Below are positions 1 to 11,034 of a stretch of 64,000 nucleotides of DNA, piece after piece. Within the stretch, counting starts at the first letter, position 1. Each line of letters opens with the position of its first letter. Under the pieces are notes generated by a model. The model was not told where the DNA came from. It was given only the letters and a program-made list of their open reading frames with translations, and did no database searches. A program made the translations under genes and the position numbers. The stretch is from Paracentrotus lividus (taxonomy: Eukaryota > Echinodermata > Echinoidea > Camarodonta > Echinidae), in assembly GCA_940671915.1 (NCBI GenBank), contig CALNVZ010003432.1, positions 9,269,342-9,333,341 of the forward strand. The letters are read 5' to 3'.

Positions 1-30
1 CCTCTTTCTCTCTCTCTCTCTCTCCCTCTC
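1..30. repeat. (CT)n microsatellite at left edge
   Basis: A pyrimidine tract of CT dinucleotides with TTT and CCC interruptions. It continues to the window edge, so its full length is unknown. Confidence 0.9.
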
Positions 31-1664
31 AATTTTCTTATATTCTTCTTCGTTTTCTTTTCTTTAATACGTTGTCTCAATCTCTCCCTCACTCACTCTC
101 CCACACACTCTAATTCTGTATCAGTCTGCCCCTTAAAAGACACCTTACCCAATAGGGGATAGGATAGAGGTATATATTGCACCACTTTGGGTGCCCTTCT
201 GTTCATAATTAGTTAATTTGTTACTTCTCGACTCATTATAGCATGACGTATTGATAAATTATACACTTTTGTAAAAAAAAAAAAAAAAAAGATACTAGGC
301 GGTGCATATTTTATCAATCAATGTCAGCGTGCTTTTTTCTGTATAAAAAAACCCACTGTATTTATGTCATTTTTTTTTGCGTCAGCTTTTAAATATTAAA
401 TCGAAAACAAGTATAGGCGTTTACTAAATACGATAACATACATTCGCACCACTTCAAAGTTTACACCCCGATTAGAAAGTTTGGAATATTTTGTAATAGC
501 TTTAAATTGCCAATGAAATTTAATGTTTCATCAATAACTTTTTTTTTTATTTACTAAAAATTGCGACACAAAGTGAAAATATATACTATTTATAAAGCGC
601 TCAATACGATATATAAGAGCGAATAAAGAAACAAAAACATTACAAAAAAAAGTATAAAAAAAAGAAAAAGAAAAAGACCGGGACAGTCGTTATATTCTCC
701 ATCATACCTTCGACTGTACACTGATCAATGTCAGCCCACTTATCATTGTTTGTATTCGATTTAGAACGCGATGGATTTCGATCTCGCCGTTGAGCTAACA
801 GCGAGACCGTCCTCCATCATGATGACGAATAAGAGTTCGGACATATCGCTAAAAACAATACAGAGCTCATCGGCTGGAATACTTCGAAAGGAGATTGATT
901 CTCACAAATGAGGATGGGAAAGCTGGAATAATCTTTTGTAAGACATGAATCGGCAACTGGCCACACTCGACCCATGAGAGGAAAATGCGTACCTGAAAGA
1001 CGACATCGCTTAATGTTTCATTGCATTATCTGTGTATATTATTTTGCAAAGGCCGGTGTCGAAGCGGAAAACCTCTGCCAGCAAATTTCGCCCGGGTAAA
1101 AAATTTGTTTAGAGTCTCTTCAGGATTTTTTTATCGGCGGGCGAAATTCCCACAATCCTATCCCTATTTAGCAGAAAACAATCGAAATTTTATAGAATTT
1201 CAGAAGAAAATCAAGATTCCGTCGGCAAGTTTTCCAAAGGGGCATATTCCACTGGAGGGCGTTTTTTTTGTTATGCCCGCATATCTGGATAACGATTGGG
1301 TTGGTTGGTTCTTACTACGATCCATGGTTGGTTTATTTGACTTTGACTGACATATTTTCATGCAAGCCACATAACTATGAATTTAAGTGTTACTTTAAGT
1401 CTTACTTAGCGCTTTGTGAAACAGATCCCAAGTGTTTCAAGCGCTTCCTGGAAACCACCTAGTCTACTCCTCACTATAGACGGCAAGGAAGTAAGGAGGA
1501 TTTACGATAATGTATCTGGTTATAGCCTGGAGATAAATTAATGGCTTAGTTACTGAGGGTGTAATTACTCACAAGATTGAAACCATGTGTGTTTTTTTGT
1601 AATTTCCTCACTGTTTCTTCTTCGGGTGTGAAAGGGGACCTCTCCATCTGTACACCCACTGCAA

Positions 1665-1665
<1 letters not shown>
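31..1665. other. AT-rich stretch without a recognised gene
   Basis: Contains an 18-A run at 273-290 and several shorter A or T runs. From about 765 to 1350 the base composition is more balanced, and one plus frame (1021-1350) is open for 109 codons. That frame contains the words RSGKPLPANFAR, faintly like the C-terminal part of LINE ORF1 proteins, but the frames before it are closed by stops. I could not assign it. Confidence 0.5.
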
Positions 1666-1724
<59 letters not shown>

Positions 1725-1757
1725 TGGGGGGGGGGGGGAGGGGAAAGAGAGAGAAAA
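1666..1757. repeat. (GA)n microsatellite followed by G-run
   Basis: About 26 GA dinucleotides run into a run of 13 G and then GA-rich sequence. The homopurine strand is a mirror repeat, the class able to form H-DNA. Open frames on both strands over it (Arg-Glu repeats on plus, Leu-Ser repeats on minus) are by-products of the dinucleotide. Confidence 0.95.
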
Positions 1758-2454
1758 AAAATCAAATATATCAAAAATAATCCAACGAATCTTTCGTTTT
1801 CTTTCTTCGTATTGGGTGCCGAGAGGTGCTGGACGGGCACCAATTACAACTCATCAAAAACTGTGTCTGTACACCATTGTTCTCATCAAATAATGTTAAT
1901 TATAAATTCTATCATGTTATGGTAGTTAAACATCTTTTCATCAAATGTAATAATGTATCTCTACCTAACCATGAAATAGTCATTTTTCATGCGACTCGTG
2001 TTCATTCATCCTATATAGAAATATAGATTGTTGATCATCATCATGACAACCGCGGTAGCTCGTATGGTATGAAACCAGCTACACTGGGTCGTATCCGAAA
2101 GAGCAGCTGCAGAATGGCGTAATACCAGCCGACAAGATTTTTTTCCCTTCAAATATCGATAGAAATAAATAATCAAGTTTTGATTCGTGTACGTCGGATG
2201 ATGTAACGTGAAATAAATCAGAAAAGGATGTGTATAAAAACTAGATTGCAAAGACCGTCAAAAGACTACTAACATCAAGGAAGCATATCTACCCTGTCTA
2301 TACAGAGAAATTGAAACAGAATCAAACATTTCTATGCGATTTCGAAGTTTCTCTTTCACTTGTAATAGCATTAAATAATTATAGAAATAATAATTGTGTG
2401 TTATATATACACAGCTTCTCCAGTTGATAACAGATCAGAGTGAATAAACAATAT
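1758..2454. other. Unassigned AT-rich sequence
   Basis: No repeat, RNA gene or coding signal recognised. The short open frames lack homology I can name and have AT-driven composition. Confidence 0.5.
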
Positions 2455-2624
2455 ATTATTACCCCGGTTCATGTGATTCAATTCCATACGATGATCACAT
2501 CGGGTACCGATTTACACCTGGGTTGGGAGAAGCATAATAAAATGCCTTGCTCAAGGACATAAGTGCCGAGCCTCTGACCTTTACATTCCGAGTCATGTGA
2601 TGACGACTACACCTACGACACTTG
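2455..2624 (-). mobile_element. tRNA-derived SINE remnant
   Basis: Read on the minus strand it starts with a decayed tRNA-like head (GTGTCGTAG, then CACATGA and GGAATGTAAAGGTC), continues with GGCACTTATGTCCTTGAGCA, and ends near a TAATAATA tail. The same order of words occurs in the better copy at 37650-37948, so both belong to one SINE family. The B-box of this copy is damaged. The usual 3' core containing GCGCTT is absent, so it is truncated or internally deleted. Confidence 0.7.
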
Positions 2625-3272
2625 TTTTGACTTGATAAATATGTGTTATGCTCCTGTTTTATTTTCTCTCAGAATATAGAATGTATAGGCCTAATCCAAA
2701 AATCAACAATTTTAACAAGTTAGCCAACATGGCCAAAGAGTGAAAATAGTTAATTTGGTATATGATAAGTTCAAAAAATCAACAAAAATTCAAACACTAA
2801 TTTCAGACATAAAGAAAAAGAAAATCTACGTATTGAATATTGTTGAAAATTCCAAACAAACAAACAAACAAACGCAAAAAAAAAATATATAAATGGTATA
2901 CTCAACATATTTAACAGTTGAAACCAATTCATATGCCTTCAATAACAAATCAAATTCATAAAACATGCATAGAAATAAAAATGTAATTGCCTCGAGTACA
3001 TGTACAGTATATATCTGACTTTAAATAGCTTATAAAGTAATTTCCCCCAAAATGATATGTTTATTACTGGTGGTAAACGTTTTTCGGACTGGCCCTTTTC
3101 CCGCAAAATGAGGGTAATCTTTGTAATCAGTACCTTCTAACAGTTAAGTACGGATGTTAAATACCTGAAAATAGTTCTATTTATATTACTGAAATATCCC
3201 TCTTTAACATTTCCTCTCTGTTTGTCAGGTATACACGTATATCACTTTTCCAAGTTTTACTTTAAGGAGGAA
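2625..3272. other. Unassigned AT-rich sequence
   Basis: Holds a short (CAAA)n run near 2855-2872 and nothing else I can identify. Confidence 0.5.
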
Positions 3273-3291
3273 TGACGTCAAGATGACGTCA
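3273..3291. promoter_or_regulatory. Pair of consensus CRE sites
   Basis: Two perfect TGACGTCA octamers at 3273-3280 and 3284-3291 have centres 11 bp apart, about one helical turn. TGACGTCA is the cAMP-response element bound by CREB/ATF bZIP dimers. They sit at the edge of a GC-raised pocket (about 3270-3600) within an AT-rich surround. Function as a promoter or enhancer is inference; no gene start has been recognised beside them. Confidence 0.35.
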
Positions 3292-4257
3292 CATCAGGCT
3301 GAGATGGTATCCGATGTGTGGAATGTGGAAGATCTTGAACTGGAGCTTCCACCGCGTGACGGCATCATTTTACTTTTATATTTTTGACGGAAAACCCACT
3401 TCTCCGAGATGTCGGACCAGCATCTTCTTGGGATGCCACCATCATCACCGTAGAGTGAGATGGGTATGAGTCTGGAGGAGAAATGTGATCCTCGGTAAAC
3501 ACTTGCAATGCATGCTCGTGCTTGACGGAAAACAGAATCAGGAGCCCGGAGCCAAAGTAAGGATGGAAGCGTTCGGAGTTATCATTTGATTCCAAAATGT
3601 ATTAGTCAGTAATACCATATTTTTTATAATGAATCTTTGAGCACCTTTATTTCTTAGTGTGTAGGAGATGAAATAAAATACAACACTGTGATATCAAATA
3701 TAAGAAAATCAACCCTTTGTGCTCTTTCATTTCTAAGTGTGTAGGAAATAAAATATTTTGCTCAGTAATATACATGTTTTTGATAGTAAGATATCAAAGA
3801 CATACCACATTTACTATCAATATGCCTATAATTATTGATTATCTTTAAAATATCATGATTTTCAGGATCACAGGATCCGTCTTATAATCATACATTAGAT
3901 TCCTTAATCGGGGTAATGCATTCTTTATTTTCAACGATTTATTTAAATACTTTTTATTGTATAATTCCCACAATTATGATTTATCAACAACAGAGTGTGC
4001 TATGTTTGCAAAAGAATTAAGACCGGATAATTACTGTTTTGCTTGTTCTTGGCAGAGTCAATGGCAATATAATATGTTGACGTCACCACTGAAACGAATC
4101 AATTGACACTCCTTTCCTGTGGCAGTTCGTTAAGTTTTACTCCAATATCTGTTATATCTTTTCCAGTCATTCGACAGGAAATTAAATGTATACCTGAAGT
4201 AAAATACAAATGTTAATCAAGGGCGTTATAATATGAACGTTAATTCTTTCTCAAATA
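3292..4257. other. GC-raised pocket then AT-rich unique sequence
   Basis: From 3292 to about 3600 composition is more balanced, and a minus frame of 76 codons (3365-3595) is open with no repeat content and mixed residue use. It opens at TTG rather than ATG and matches no family I know, so I do not call it a gene. At 3641-3680 and 3718-3757 a diverged 40-bp direct repeat (common word AGTGTGTAGGA) is present. Confidence 0.4.
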
Positions 4258-5219
4258 CACTCACTACTCACTGATATTGCTACATAGTTAAAATGCTATA
4301 TTTTCAAGTTTACAAGTCTTTTATTTGTTTTTATATTTCATTCATGGCCAGAGATTTGCCGAATACTTTTGTATATTCTGAAAGAGGCGACTCTTGTTAT
4401 TCCTGAGAGCAGTAGATGACCAGACCTGGACAAGTTTTAAACAAAAGGCCACAAGAGAACAAAAGCCCCGAAAAATAAAATTTTAAGAGTTTGGGATTAT
4501 CAGTGAATAAAATTATTAAGGAGGAGTCATATTTCTCTGCAAACTGAATACATGTTTCCATTATCATTGTTGCAAAATGATATGGCCAGAAAGGTAGCAC
4601 TACAATGGCAGACAAAAGGAGCAACATCCAGAGAAAGTAAATTTTTTTCTCCCGTTGCCAAGGAGTTCCACCGCATTCCCAAATTACAGCTAAGTTTTGT
4701 AGTAAATATAATGTAGTTTACAAAAGCAATCGAAATTTTTACACTTCTATTACATGTTTTTGTTGGATATTCACGACCTCTAATTTTTGCATGTATCCTC
4801 CTTAGCAACGACGTTAAAGAACTTTTCCTTCTGTGCGTGGTGTTTTTTTTTCATTTGCCTTTGTGATGGTTCCTTTTGACTATTTCTAATTTGCAAGAGG
4901 TATAAAGGAAACATTTAAACGGTTTTTGGAGAAATATGAAATATGTTTCATGATTTTATTCACTGAAAATCCCGACCTCCCCAATTTCATTTTTGGTGGC
5001 CTTATTCTTTTTGTTGCCCCCATGTTTCAGAAATGCCCCTGTCTGGGTATTTACTGCTCTCAGGAATAACAAGAGACAAGTCTCCTTTATCAAAAATATA
5101 CAAAAATATTTGACAAATCTCTGGCCATGAATGAAATATGACAACATATTAAAGACTAACCTGTAAACTTGAAAAATATAGCATTTTAGCTATGTTGCAA
5201 TATCAGTGAGTAGAGAGTG
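4258..5219. mobile_element. Foldback MITE with TA flanks, 962 bp
   Basis: The two ends are long inverted repeats: about 300 bp from 4258 matches the reverse complement of about 300 bp ending at 5219. Shared words include CTCACTGATATTGC, CATTCATGGCCAGAGATTTG and GTTATTCCTGAGAGCAGTA. Both ends are flanked by TA (4256-4257 and 5220-5221), the target duplication typical of Tc1/mariner-type elements. No transposase frame lies inside, so it is non-autonomous. The arms have diverged by scattered substitutions and indels, which indicates an old insertion. Confidence 0.82.
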
Positions 5220-5445
5220 TATACTGAAATTAAGTTAGAAGCAAAGAAAATTGACGTCATATATTGCACTAACCTTGAAACGGTATGGCGTTCGTTCAGG
5301 ATGGTTAGGAAAATATGATATAAAATTATTGGTATATACAAATGAAATTGTTCATTAATTCCGAGAAAGCGATTGTCTGTGGTCACGGAGCCAACTGCAT
5401 TGAGCAAATTTCTGTTTCAAAATAATAGTTTTTTGATGCTTATTT

Positions 5446-5511
5446 GGTTGTATATTATAATATATATATTATTATTATATGTATATATATTATATTATAT
5501 ATATAACATAG
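5446..5511. repeat. (TA)-rich tract outside left terminal repeat
   Basis: Mixed TA and TTA repeats directly abut the left end of the large foldback structure. A similar (TA)n tract abuts its right end at 13839-13882, so this may be target sequence or the outermost part of the element. Confidence 0.8.
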
Positions 5512-5525
5512 CTTACAAAAATGTC

Positions 5526-7063
5526 GTTGTGGTACCACGCAACGGTACCATACAAATATACACACAGATTTTCCTATGGTTTTGGCACAAGAATACCACA
5601 CAAAAAAACATACAGAAGTACCATACAGCCAAATACATATGATTTCCTGAGTGGTTTTTTTGGCACAAATACCACGACAAAATACCATACAGAAGTACCA
5701 TATCAGCCAAAATACCATAGGATTTCCTATGGTTTTTTGGCACAAAACTATCCACCCAAAAAATACCATAATATAGATTAGTACCATACAGCCAAATAAC
5801 AATAGGATTCCTATGGTTTTTTTTTGCACAAATACCATACAGCCAAATACCCAATAGGATTTCCTATGGTTTTTGGCACAAATACCACATCAAAATACCA
5901 TACACAAGTCCATACAGCCAAAATACCATAGGATTTCCCTATGGTTTTTTGGCACAAAATTCCACAACAAAATACCATACAGCCAACAATACCATAGGAT
6001 TTCCTATAGGTTTTTTTGTCACAAATACCCACACAAAATACCATACAGAAGTACCATACAGCCAAAATACCATAGGATTTCCTATGGTTTTTTGGCACAA
6101 ATACCACCAAAATACCATAACAGAAAGTACCATAACAGCCAAAATAATAGGATCCTATGGTTTTTGCACAAAATACACAAAATACCATAGGGTTTCCTAT
6201 GGTATTTCGGCACAAATACCACAGGATTTCCTATGGTATTTTAGCACAAATACCACACAAAAAACATACAGATTTAGTACTCATTACAGCCAAAATAGCC
6301 AATATATTTCCCTATGGTTTTTTGGTCACAAATACCAACACAAATACCATACATGAAGTAGCCATACAGCCAAAATACCAATAGGATTTCCTATGGTTTT
6401 TTGGCACAAATACCACAAAATTACCATACACAAGTACCATTACAGCAAATACCATAGGATTTCCTATGGGTTTTTGGCACAAATACCACACAAAATACCA
6501 TATCAGAAGTACATAAGCCAAAAATACCATAGATCATTCTATGGTTTTTGGCACAAATACCATACAGCCAAAATACCATAGGATTTCCCTATGGTTTTTT
6601 GGCACAAATACCACACAAAATACCATACAACAAGTACCTATACAGCCAAAAATACCATAGGATTTCTATGGTTTTTTGCACAAATACACAACAAAATACC
6701 ATACAGCCAAAATACCATAGGATTTCCTATGGTTTTTGGACAAATACACAACAAAATACCAATACAGAAGTACATACAGCCAAAATACCATAGGATTCCT
6801 ATGGTTTTTTGGCACAAATATCCGACACAAAATACCATACCAGAAGTACCATACAGCCAAAATACCAATAGGATTTCTATGGTTTTTTGGCACAAATACC
6901 AACAAAATACCATAGGTTTTCCTATGGTATTTCGGCACAAATAACAACAGGATTTCTATGGTATTTTTAGCACAAGTCAACAAAAATACCATACAGGAGT
7001 ACCATACAGCAAAAATTACCTAATAGCATTATCCAAACTAGTACCACACATCAAATACCCGCA
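5526..7063. repeat. Left array, about 75-bp units with palindromic core
   Basis: At least fifteen diverged copies of a unit of about 75 bp, some shortened to about 40-50 bp. Each unit holds the perfect palindrome ACCATAGGATTTCCTATGGT (9-bp arms, TT spacer), then TTTTTTGGCACAAATACCA and several ACCATACAG words. Numerous open frames of up to 135 codons cover it on both strands (rich in Ile-Pro-Tyr-His on plus and Val-Phe-Trp-Tyr on minus). They are by-products of a stop-poor unit and should not be called genes. Confidence 0.95.
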
Positions 7064-7210
7064 CACAGATACCAGGATTATGACATACCGTTACGACCGG
7101 AACACCCACACGCCGTTAATTCAGGATACCACACGCCGTTACCACACGGACTGCGCTAGATACCCAAGGATACCATACTCTGGTATATATACCACTATTT
7201 AGCAAATATA
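7064..7210. repeat. Degenerate TACCA-rich inner margin of left array
   Basis: Repeats of TACCACAC, ATACC and CGCCGTTA continue the vocabulary of the array in a degraded form. It ends in TACCATACTCTGGTATATA, itself a short inverted repeat. Beyond it the sequence becomes ordinary AT-rich DNA. Confidence 0.6.
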
Positions 7211-7436
7211 TTTTGGTCACAGTTAGTTATTATTCTATATTTATTTATTTTATTATTAGAACATATTTATACAGATAAAAAGACATATCAGCAACAGCTG
7301 TTTTCCATCATGGTCCTGATATGGACAATAAAAACTCAAAATAGAATAATGACATGAATTAATTTATTCATATATAAAATAGGGCTGCCATAGAAATTAG
7401 AAGAGAAGGAGAATAGAGAAGATGCAAAATTTTGAA

Positions 7437-7590
7437 AGAAAAGGCAGAGTAAGAAAGGAGGAGAGAACAAGAGAGAGAGTGTGTAGTCAAGTGATATATA
7501 GAGTAGAGGAAGAGAGAGAGAGAGAAGGAGAAGAGAGGGATAGAAAGGGAGAGAGAGAGAGGAAAGAGAGAGAGGGAGGGAGAAAGAAGA
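7437..7590. repeat. GA-rich polypurine stretch
   Basis: Imperfect GAGA and GGAAA repeats. Both the plus frame at 7422-7652 (Arg-Glu rich) and the minus frame at 7336-7605 (Ser-Leu-Pro rich) derive from this composition. Confidence 0.85.
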
Positions 7591-7649
7591 TGAGTGCAAC
7601 ACCATTATACAAAGTATATCTGCAAAAAATCAAATCTACTGTTTATGGA

Positions 7650-8090
7650 TAAATACATGTTCTTGTATGAACGCTTAAAGATACGAGGTATGGAGTTTTT
7701 GGGTTCATTTGGCAAGGAGTTCCATGTCTTGATTGCCTATATTTAAAGATGCTTAAAACATTCAATATTAGGCTTGAGTAACACAGCATTAGTGAATCTG
7801 CATTTCTTGTATTCATTCCATGCCTATCTATAAATAATTCAATATCATTACAAAGTCTAATAGGTGCAAACCCGTATATACATTGGTATGCTAAAATACA
7901 TAAAAATAATCCCTCCTTGGTTTAAAGATTGCCATTCAGATTCTTCATTAAATCGGTACATTTTAGAAAATCATATTCCCTTCAATACAATACGTGCTGC
8001 TCGTCGTTGTAATCTTCGATAAGTTCCACTGTTTTAAGTGAGCAATTTCCCAAAACTGAACAAGCATAATCATACACGGCTGAATAGTTG
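7650..8090 (-). pseudogene. LINE C-terminal region and 3' end
   Basis: Minus-strand frames contain YSAVYDYACSVLGNCS and LQRRAARIVLKG, which match the post-RT region typical of CR1-like elements. Further on are a GLAPIRLCNDIELF-like word, MNTRNAD, and a decayed tail where the usual SF.Y....WN.LP motif is recognisable in pieces. The open frame is broken several times. No polyadenylation-like tail or microsatellite tail is evident at 7600-7650. Confidence 0.7.
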
Positions 8091-8339
8091 TTTTTGTACA
8101 AAGTGTTAAGTAAAATCTGTTTTAAGAGTTGAACTTACGTGTCTAGGGCATGTAACTTAAAATGAAATTGATTCTACAAAGATTTTTAAGCATGAACATT
8201 CCATGAGAGAGATGAATCAACTTCAACGCCTAAATATCTTACAGAATTAACTTGTTTGAGTTGTTCTCCATTAAGGTTTACCTCTAGCTTTCCTTTGTTT
8301 TTTCGAATGACGAGTTGAAATAAGCATAACATTTGTTTT

Positions 8340-9010
8340 ACTAGTATTAATCTTTAGACAATTTTTCATGTATACAATGAATTAATTTCATTTAAACATA
8401 CTTGTAAATTGTTTTATGTTACTTAATTTAGTGTCAGAGATGGTGTATACAATAAACATCATCAGCAAAAATATACAAACTGCGGACGAAATGCTTTGAA
8501 CAATGTCATTTAAAATATTAAAAATAAATCCGGACCTAATACTCTCCCCTTGTGGAATACCTACGGTTAAATCAATAAAAGGATGTTTACTCGTGACATC
8601 TTACTGATGCTTTCGGTTTGTCAAGTAACTTCTGAACCATAAAAAGTTCATATTCCAATACCCCATATTTTTCTAATTTAAATAATAACATGTCATGATT
8701 AAGTGTGTCAAAGCATTTGATATGTCTAAAAAAACAAGCGCCTACCATTTCATAATATTTATGATTCATACCAGTCATCTACAAACACGATGCAAGACAA
8801 GTTCATGTAGAATGATGTTTTAAAAAGCAGATTGATCAGAGGTTATCAAATCATTATCAAATTAAATAAGAGTGAAAACATTTTTTGAACTAATTTCTCC
8901 ATAATTTTGGCAAGATGGCATACAATTGAAATTGGTCTATAATCCGAACAAGAATCCTTTTGTCCCTTTCCTTATAAATAGGAGTTATCTCTGAATACTT
9001 CCAATCATGA
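8340..9010 (-). pseudogene. LINE reverse transcriptase core remnant
   Basis: On the minus strand from about 9000: a TPIYKE box; a frame-shifted stretch matching the usual NYRPISI..K..EK motif; an ITSDQSAF-like box; and an open frame at 8778-8587 with KCFDTLNHDMLLFKLEKYGV and KASVRCHE. Then come GIPQGESIRSGFIFNILNDIV and a region where the catalytic F-A-D-D box would be, now reading FLLMM in the same frame. These are reverse transcriptase motifs in the correct order. At least three frame changes and an altered catalytic box show it is dead. Confidence 0.82.
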
Positions 9011-9881
9011 AATACTATTCCATTTTTAAAGAGTAATTAAAAAAAAAGTCAACGACTCAATATGAGAATGATGATATTTTAAGCACATTTACTATCAAAT
9101 CTAAAATGTCTAAGTTACTATCGCAACAAAGATTAGATAACATTTATACATACCTCACTTTCGGAATAACTTTCATATTAAAAGTATATACACATTTTTG
9201 GGTTTTTCCAATTTGGTTGTTTGCAATGATGGAAAGAATTAGTGATATTTCGTCCAACATTAGCAAAATGTCATTCAAAGGTTTTTCAGGACTTAGTCAT
9301 TATGAACAGAATTAGAATATTTCATATTACCAGTAGCCATATTGAGTTCTTTCCAGAGTTTTTTTGAGTCATTTTTAAACTTGGAGGAAATATCAATAAA
9401 AATAATTCTTTTTGCTTTACGGATAGAAAAGAGAACATTATTTTTGCTTTACGGTATTCATCTTTCACATTTTTCATTATCATCAGACTTATCCTTTAGG
9501 TAGTCACGTTGGTACATAAGTTCAAGAATATCATTGGTCATCCATGGATTATATCTATTTTTTACCTACGTACTTCCTTTATAGGAGCATGTTGATTACA
9601 AATAGATAAAAATGCTTGCTTCATTCCAACCAAATATGATCATTGATAATTGAATTATCATAAACATTACCATTACTATAGGATAAAATATCACATTTAT
9701 TTATATATTAAGAAAGGAAGATTCATTAAACTTTTTAAAATCTCTGAACCTGACTGTTTTATGTTGCGCTTCGTGAATATCAAAATTAATACAGGTATAT
9801 AATTAAGTAATGGTCACTCACAACCCAATTTTAGCGACATCGCATAAAACATGTTGGTCCGGTATTGTTGTAAAAATCAGA

Positions 9882-10247
9882 TCAATACATTTTGAAGAAT
9901 GAGATGTAGTACGTGTTGGCTGAGTTATTATTGTGTGAGAGAATATAAACATTCAACAGAATATAATGGATTATCAAGGCGTCACCAAACTGATAATCAA
10001 TATTGAAATCACCTAGGATTATTAATTCTTTGTCTTCCATTGTCATATTAGCAAGAATGTCTGAGAAATGATTATAAAAATTTACATCCGCATCAGGGGG
10101 ACGATAGATACAACAAATGAATGCTTTATGTTTCTTTAAAGTCAATTCAAGTAATACAGTTTCGAGCTCAATATTAGAAACAAGATCATTTCGTTCAGTA
10201 ACATGCAAAAAGTTTTTAATATATATCTATATCTATTGATAATAATG
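9882..10247 (-). pseudogene. LINE AP-endonuclease domain remnant
   Basis: The minus frame is open from about 10247 to 9882. It contains IYIKNFLHVTERNDL near its start, then YRPPDADVNFYNHFSDIL and, further on, ELIILGDFNIDY, the conserved C-terminal motif of exonuclease/endonuclease/phosphatase-fold LINE endonucleases that nick the target DNA. The N-terminal catalytic Asn and Glu region is not present upstream, where the sequence no longer looks like a LINE. After the GDFNID motif the frame decays. The listed ATG-like start is a TTG codon inside the domain, so no initiation site is implied. Confidence 0.8.
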
Positions 10248-10409
10248 CAAATGTCAAAAACTATCGCTCTTGATGTTACTTTGTGTTTAGGAAATATATT
10301 TCCCTAAAAGAAAAAATATTAATATGCAGGCAATTACTAGTTAATGGAGGTAAGCTTCACAAATACTGATTTGTGCATAAAAAACATTGTATGCAAATGA
10401 GCTAATTAC

Positions 10410-10466
10410 CATAGTACACACGAAGTACCACAGGAAAACCATACGACTACCAAACTTCAGCAGTAA
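10410..10466. repeat. Short TACCA-rich patch
   Basis: Holds ACCATAG, AAGTACCACAGG and AACCATACGAC, the same vocabulary as the two large arrays, between the LINE and the GC-rich repeat. It is either an orphan unit or chance; too short to decide. Confidence 0.4.
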
Positions 10467-10659
10467 ACTGCCATAAATCCACTTTGATAATGCCCGTTGG
10501 TTTCATCCCTGTTGGATGTTTGTCTTCAATCAGTTCGTCAAATACCATTTGGTCTAATTAATTCCCATTTCGTCTAATCAAGTCGACTTGGTCAAACACC
10601 ACTTAGTCATTCCTGTAAAGAAACTAATCCCTTAAGAAAAAAATATCCTGTGACAATAC

Positions 10660-11032
10660 TACACAACGGTAGGTATTGGCGGCGTCCCGGGTGGACGGGG
10701 GGACGATCGAGTCCCCCCCTCATCGATTTTTGTTTTCTGGGGGATCGTCCACCCTCGATTTTTAAAGCTGAACAAAAATATATGTACATATAATAGACGA
10801 AGAGGCACAGTGTGCGTAAAATGAACCAAGTTCAGGTCAATAAAAAGCAAAATTTTCGGCTCGCGCTTCGCTTGCAAACAAAAACACCAGGCAATAATAA
10901 AATTATAATAATCTTTCTTCAGGTCCCTATATTCATTTATTCTCTTATTTGTTAGAACGCTTTATTTGTAACTTTGGCATAATGTGTGAGGTAGGTCATT
11001 CTAAGGTGAATTTTGGATATTAGCCTATATTA
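10660..11032. repeat. Copy A of a GCTCGCGC-type repeat
   Basis: A GC-rich head (10660-10760) is followed by TTTTAAAGCTGAACAAAA, the word TTTTCGGCTCGCGCTTCGC at 10854-10872, and then about 160 bp including CTTCAGGTCC and GGTCATTCTAAGGTGAATTT. The last part aligns to 12420-12600. It belongs to the same broad family as the large block at 48795-50302. Confidence 0.6.
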
Positions 11033-11034
11033 TA

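Larger units (their letters stand above)
7600..10260 (-). mobile_element. Dead non-LTR retrotransposon (CR1/jockey-like LINE)
   Basis: On the minus strand the order is endonuclease, linker, reverse transcriptase, C-terminal region, as in the second ORF of LINEs of the CR1/L2/jockey group. Signatures spread over several frames are YRPPDAD and ILGDFNID (endonuclease), NPWMTNDIL (linker), TPIYKE and a diverged DYRPISI-like stretch, FDTLNHDMLLFKLEKYGV, GIPQG, an F-x-DD-like site, and LQRRAARIVLKG near the C-terminus. Frameshifts and stops are frequent and the endonuclease N-terminus is missing, so it cannot encode an active enzyme. The 3' end lies near 7600-7660. Exact clade cannot be set by eye. 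Confidence 0.88.

Noticed and set aside
1565..1925. Arg-Glu and Leu-Ser frames over the GA tract
   Set aside because: Dinucleotide repeats give open frames on both strands.
3365..3595. 76-codon minus frame in the GC-raised pocket
   Set aside because: It opens at TTG, ends in an AT-rich stop, and resembles nothing I know; kept only as context for the CRE pair.
5455..6992. Many 60-135 codon frames in the left array
   Set aside because: Each is a translation of the 75-bp repeat with TACCATA words; no start context or non-repeat part.
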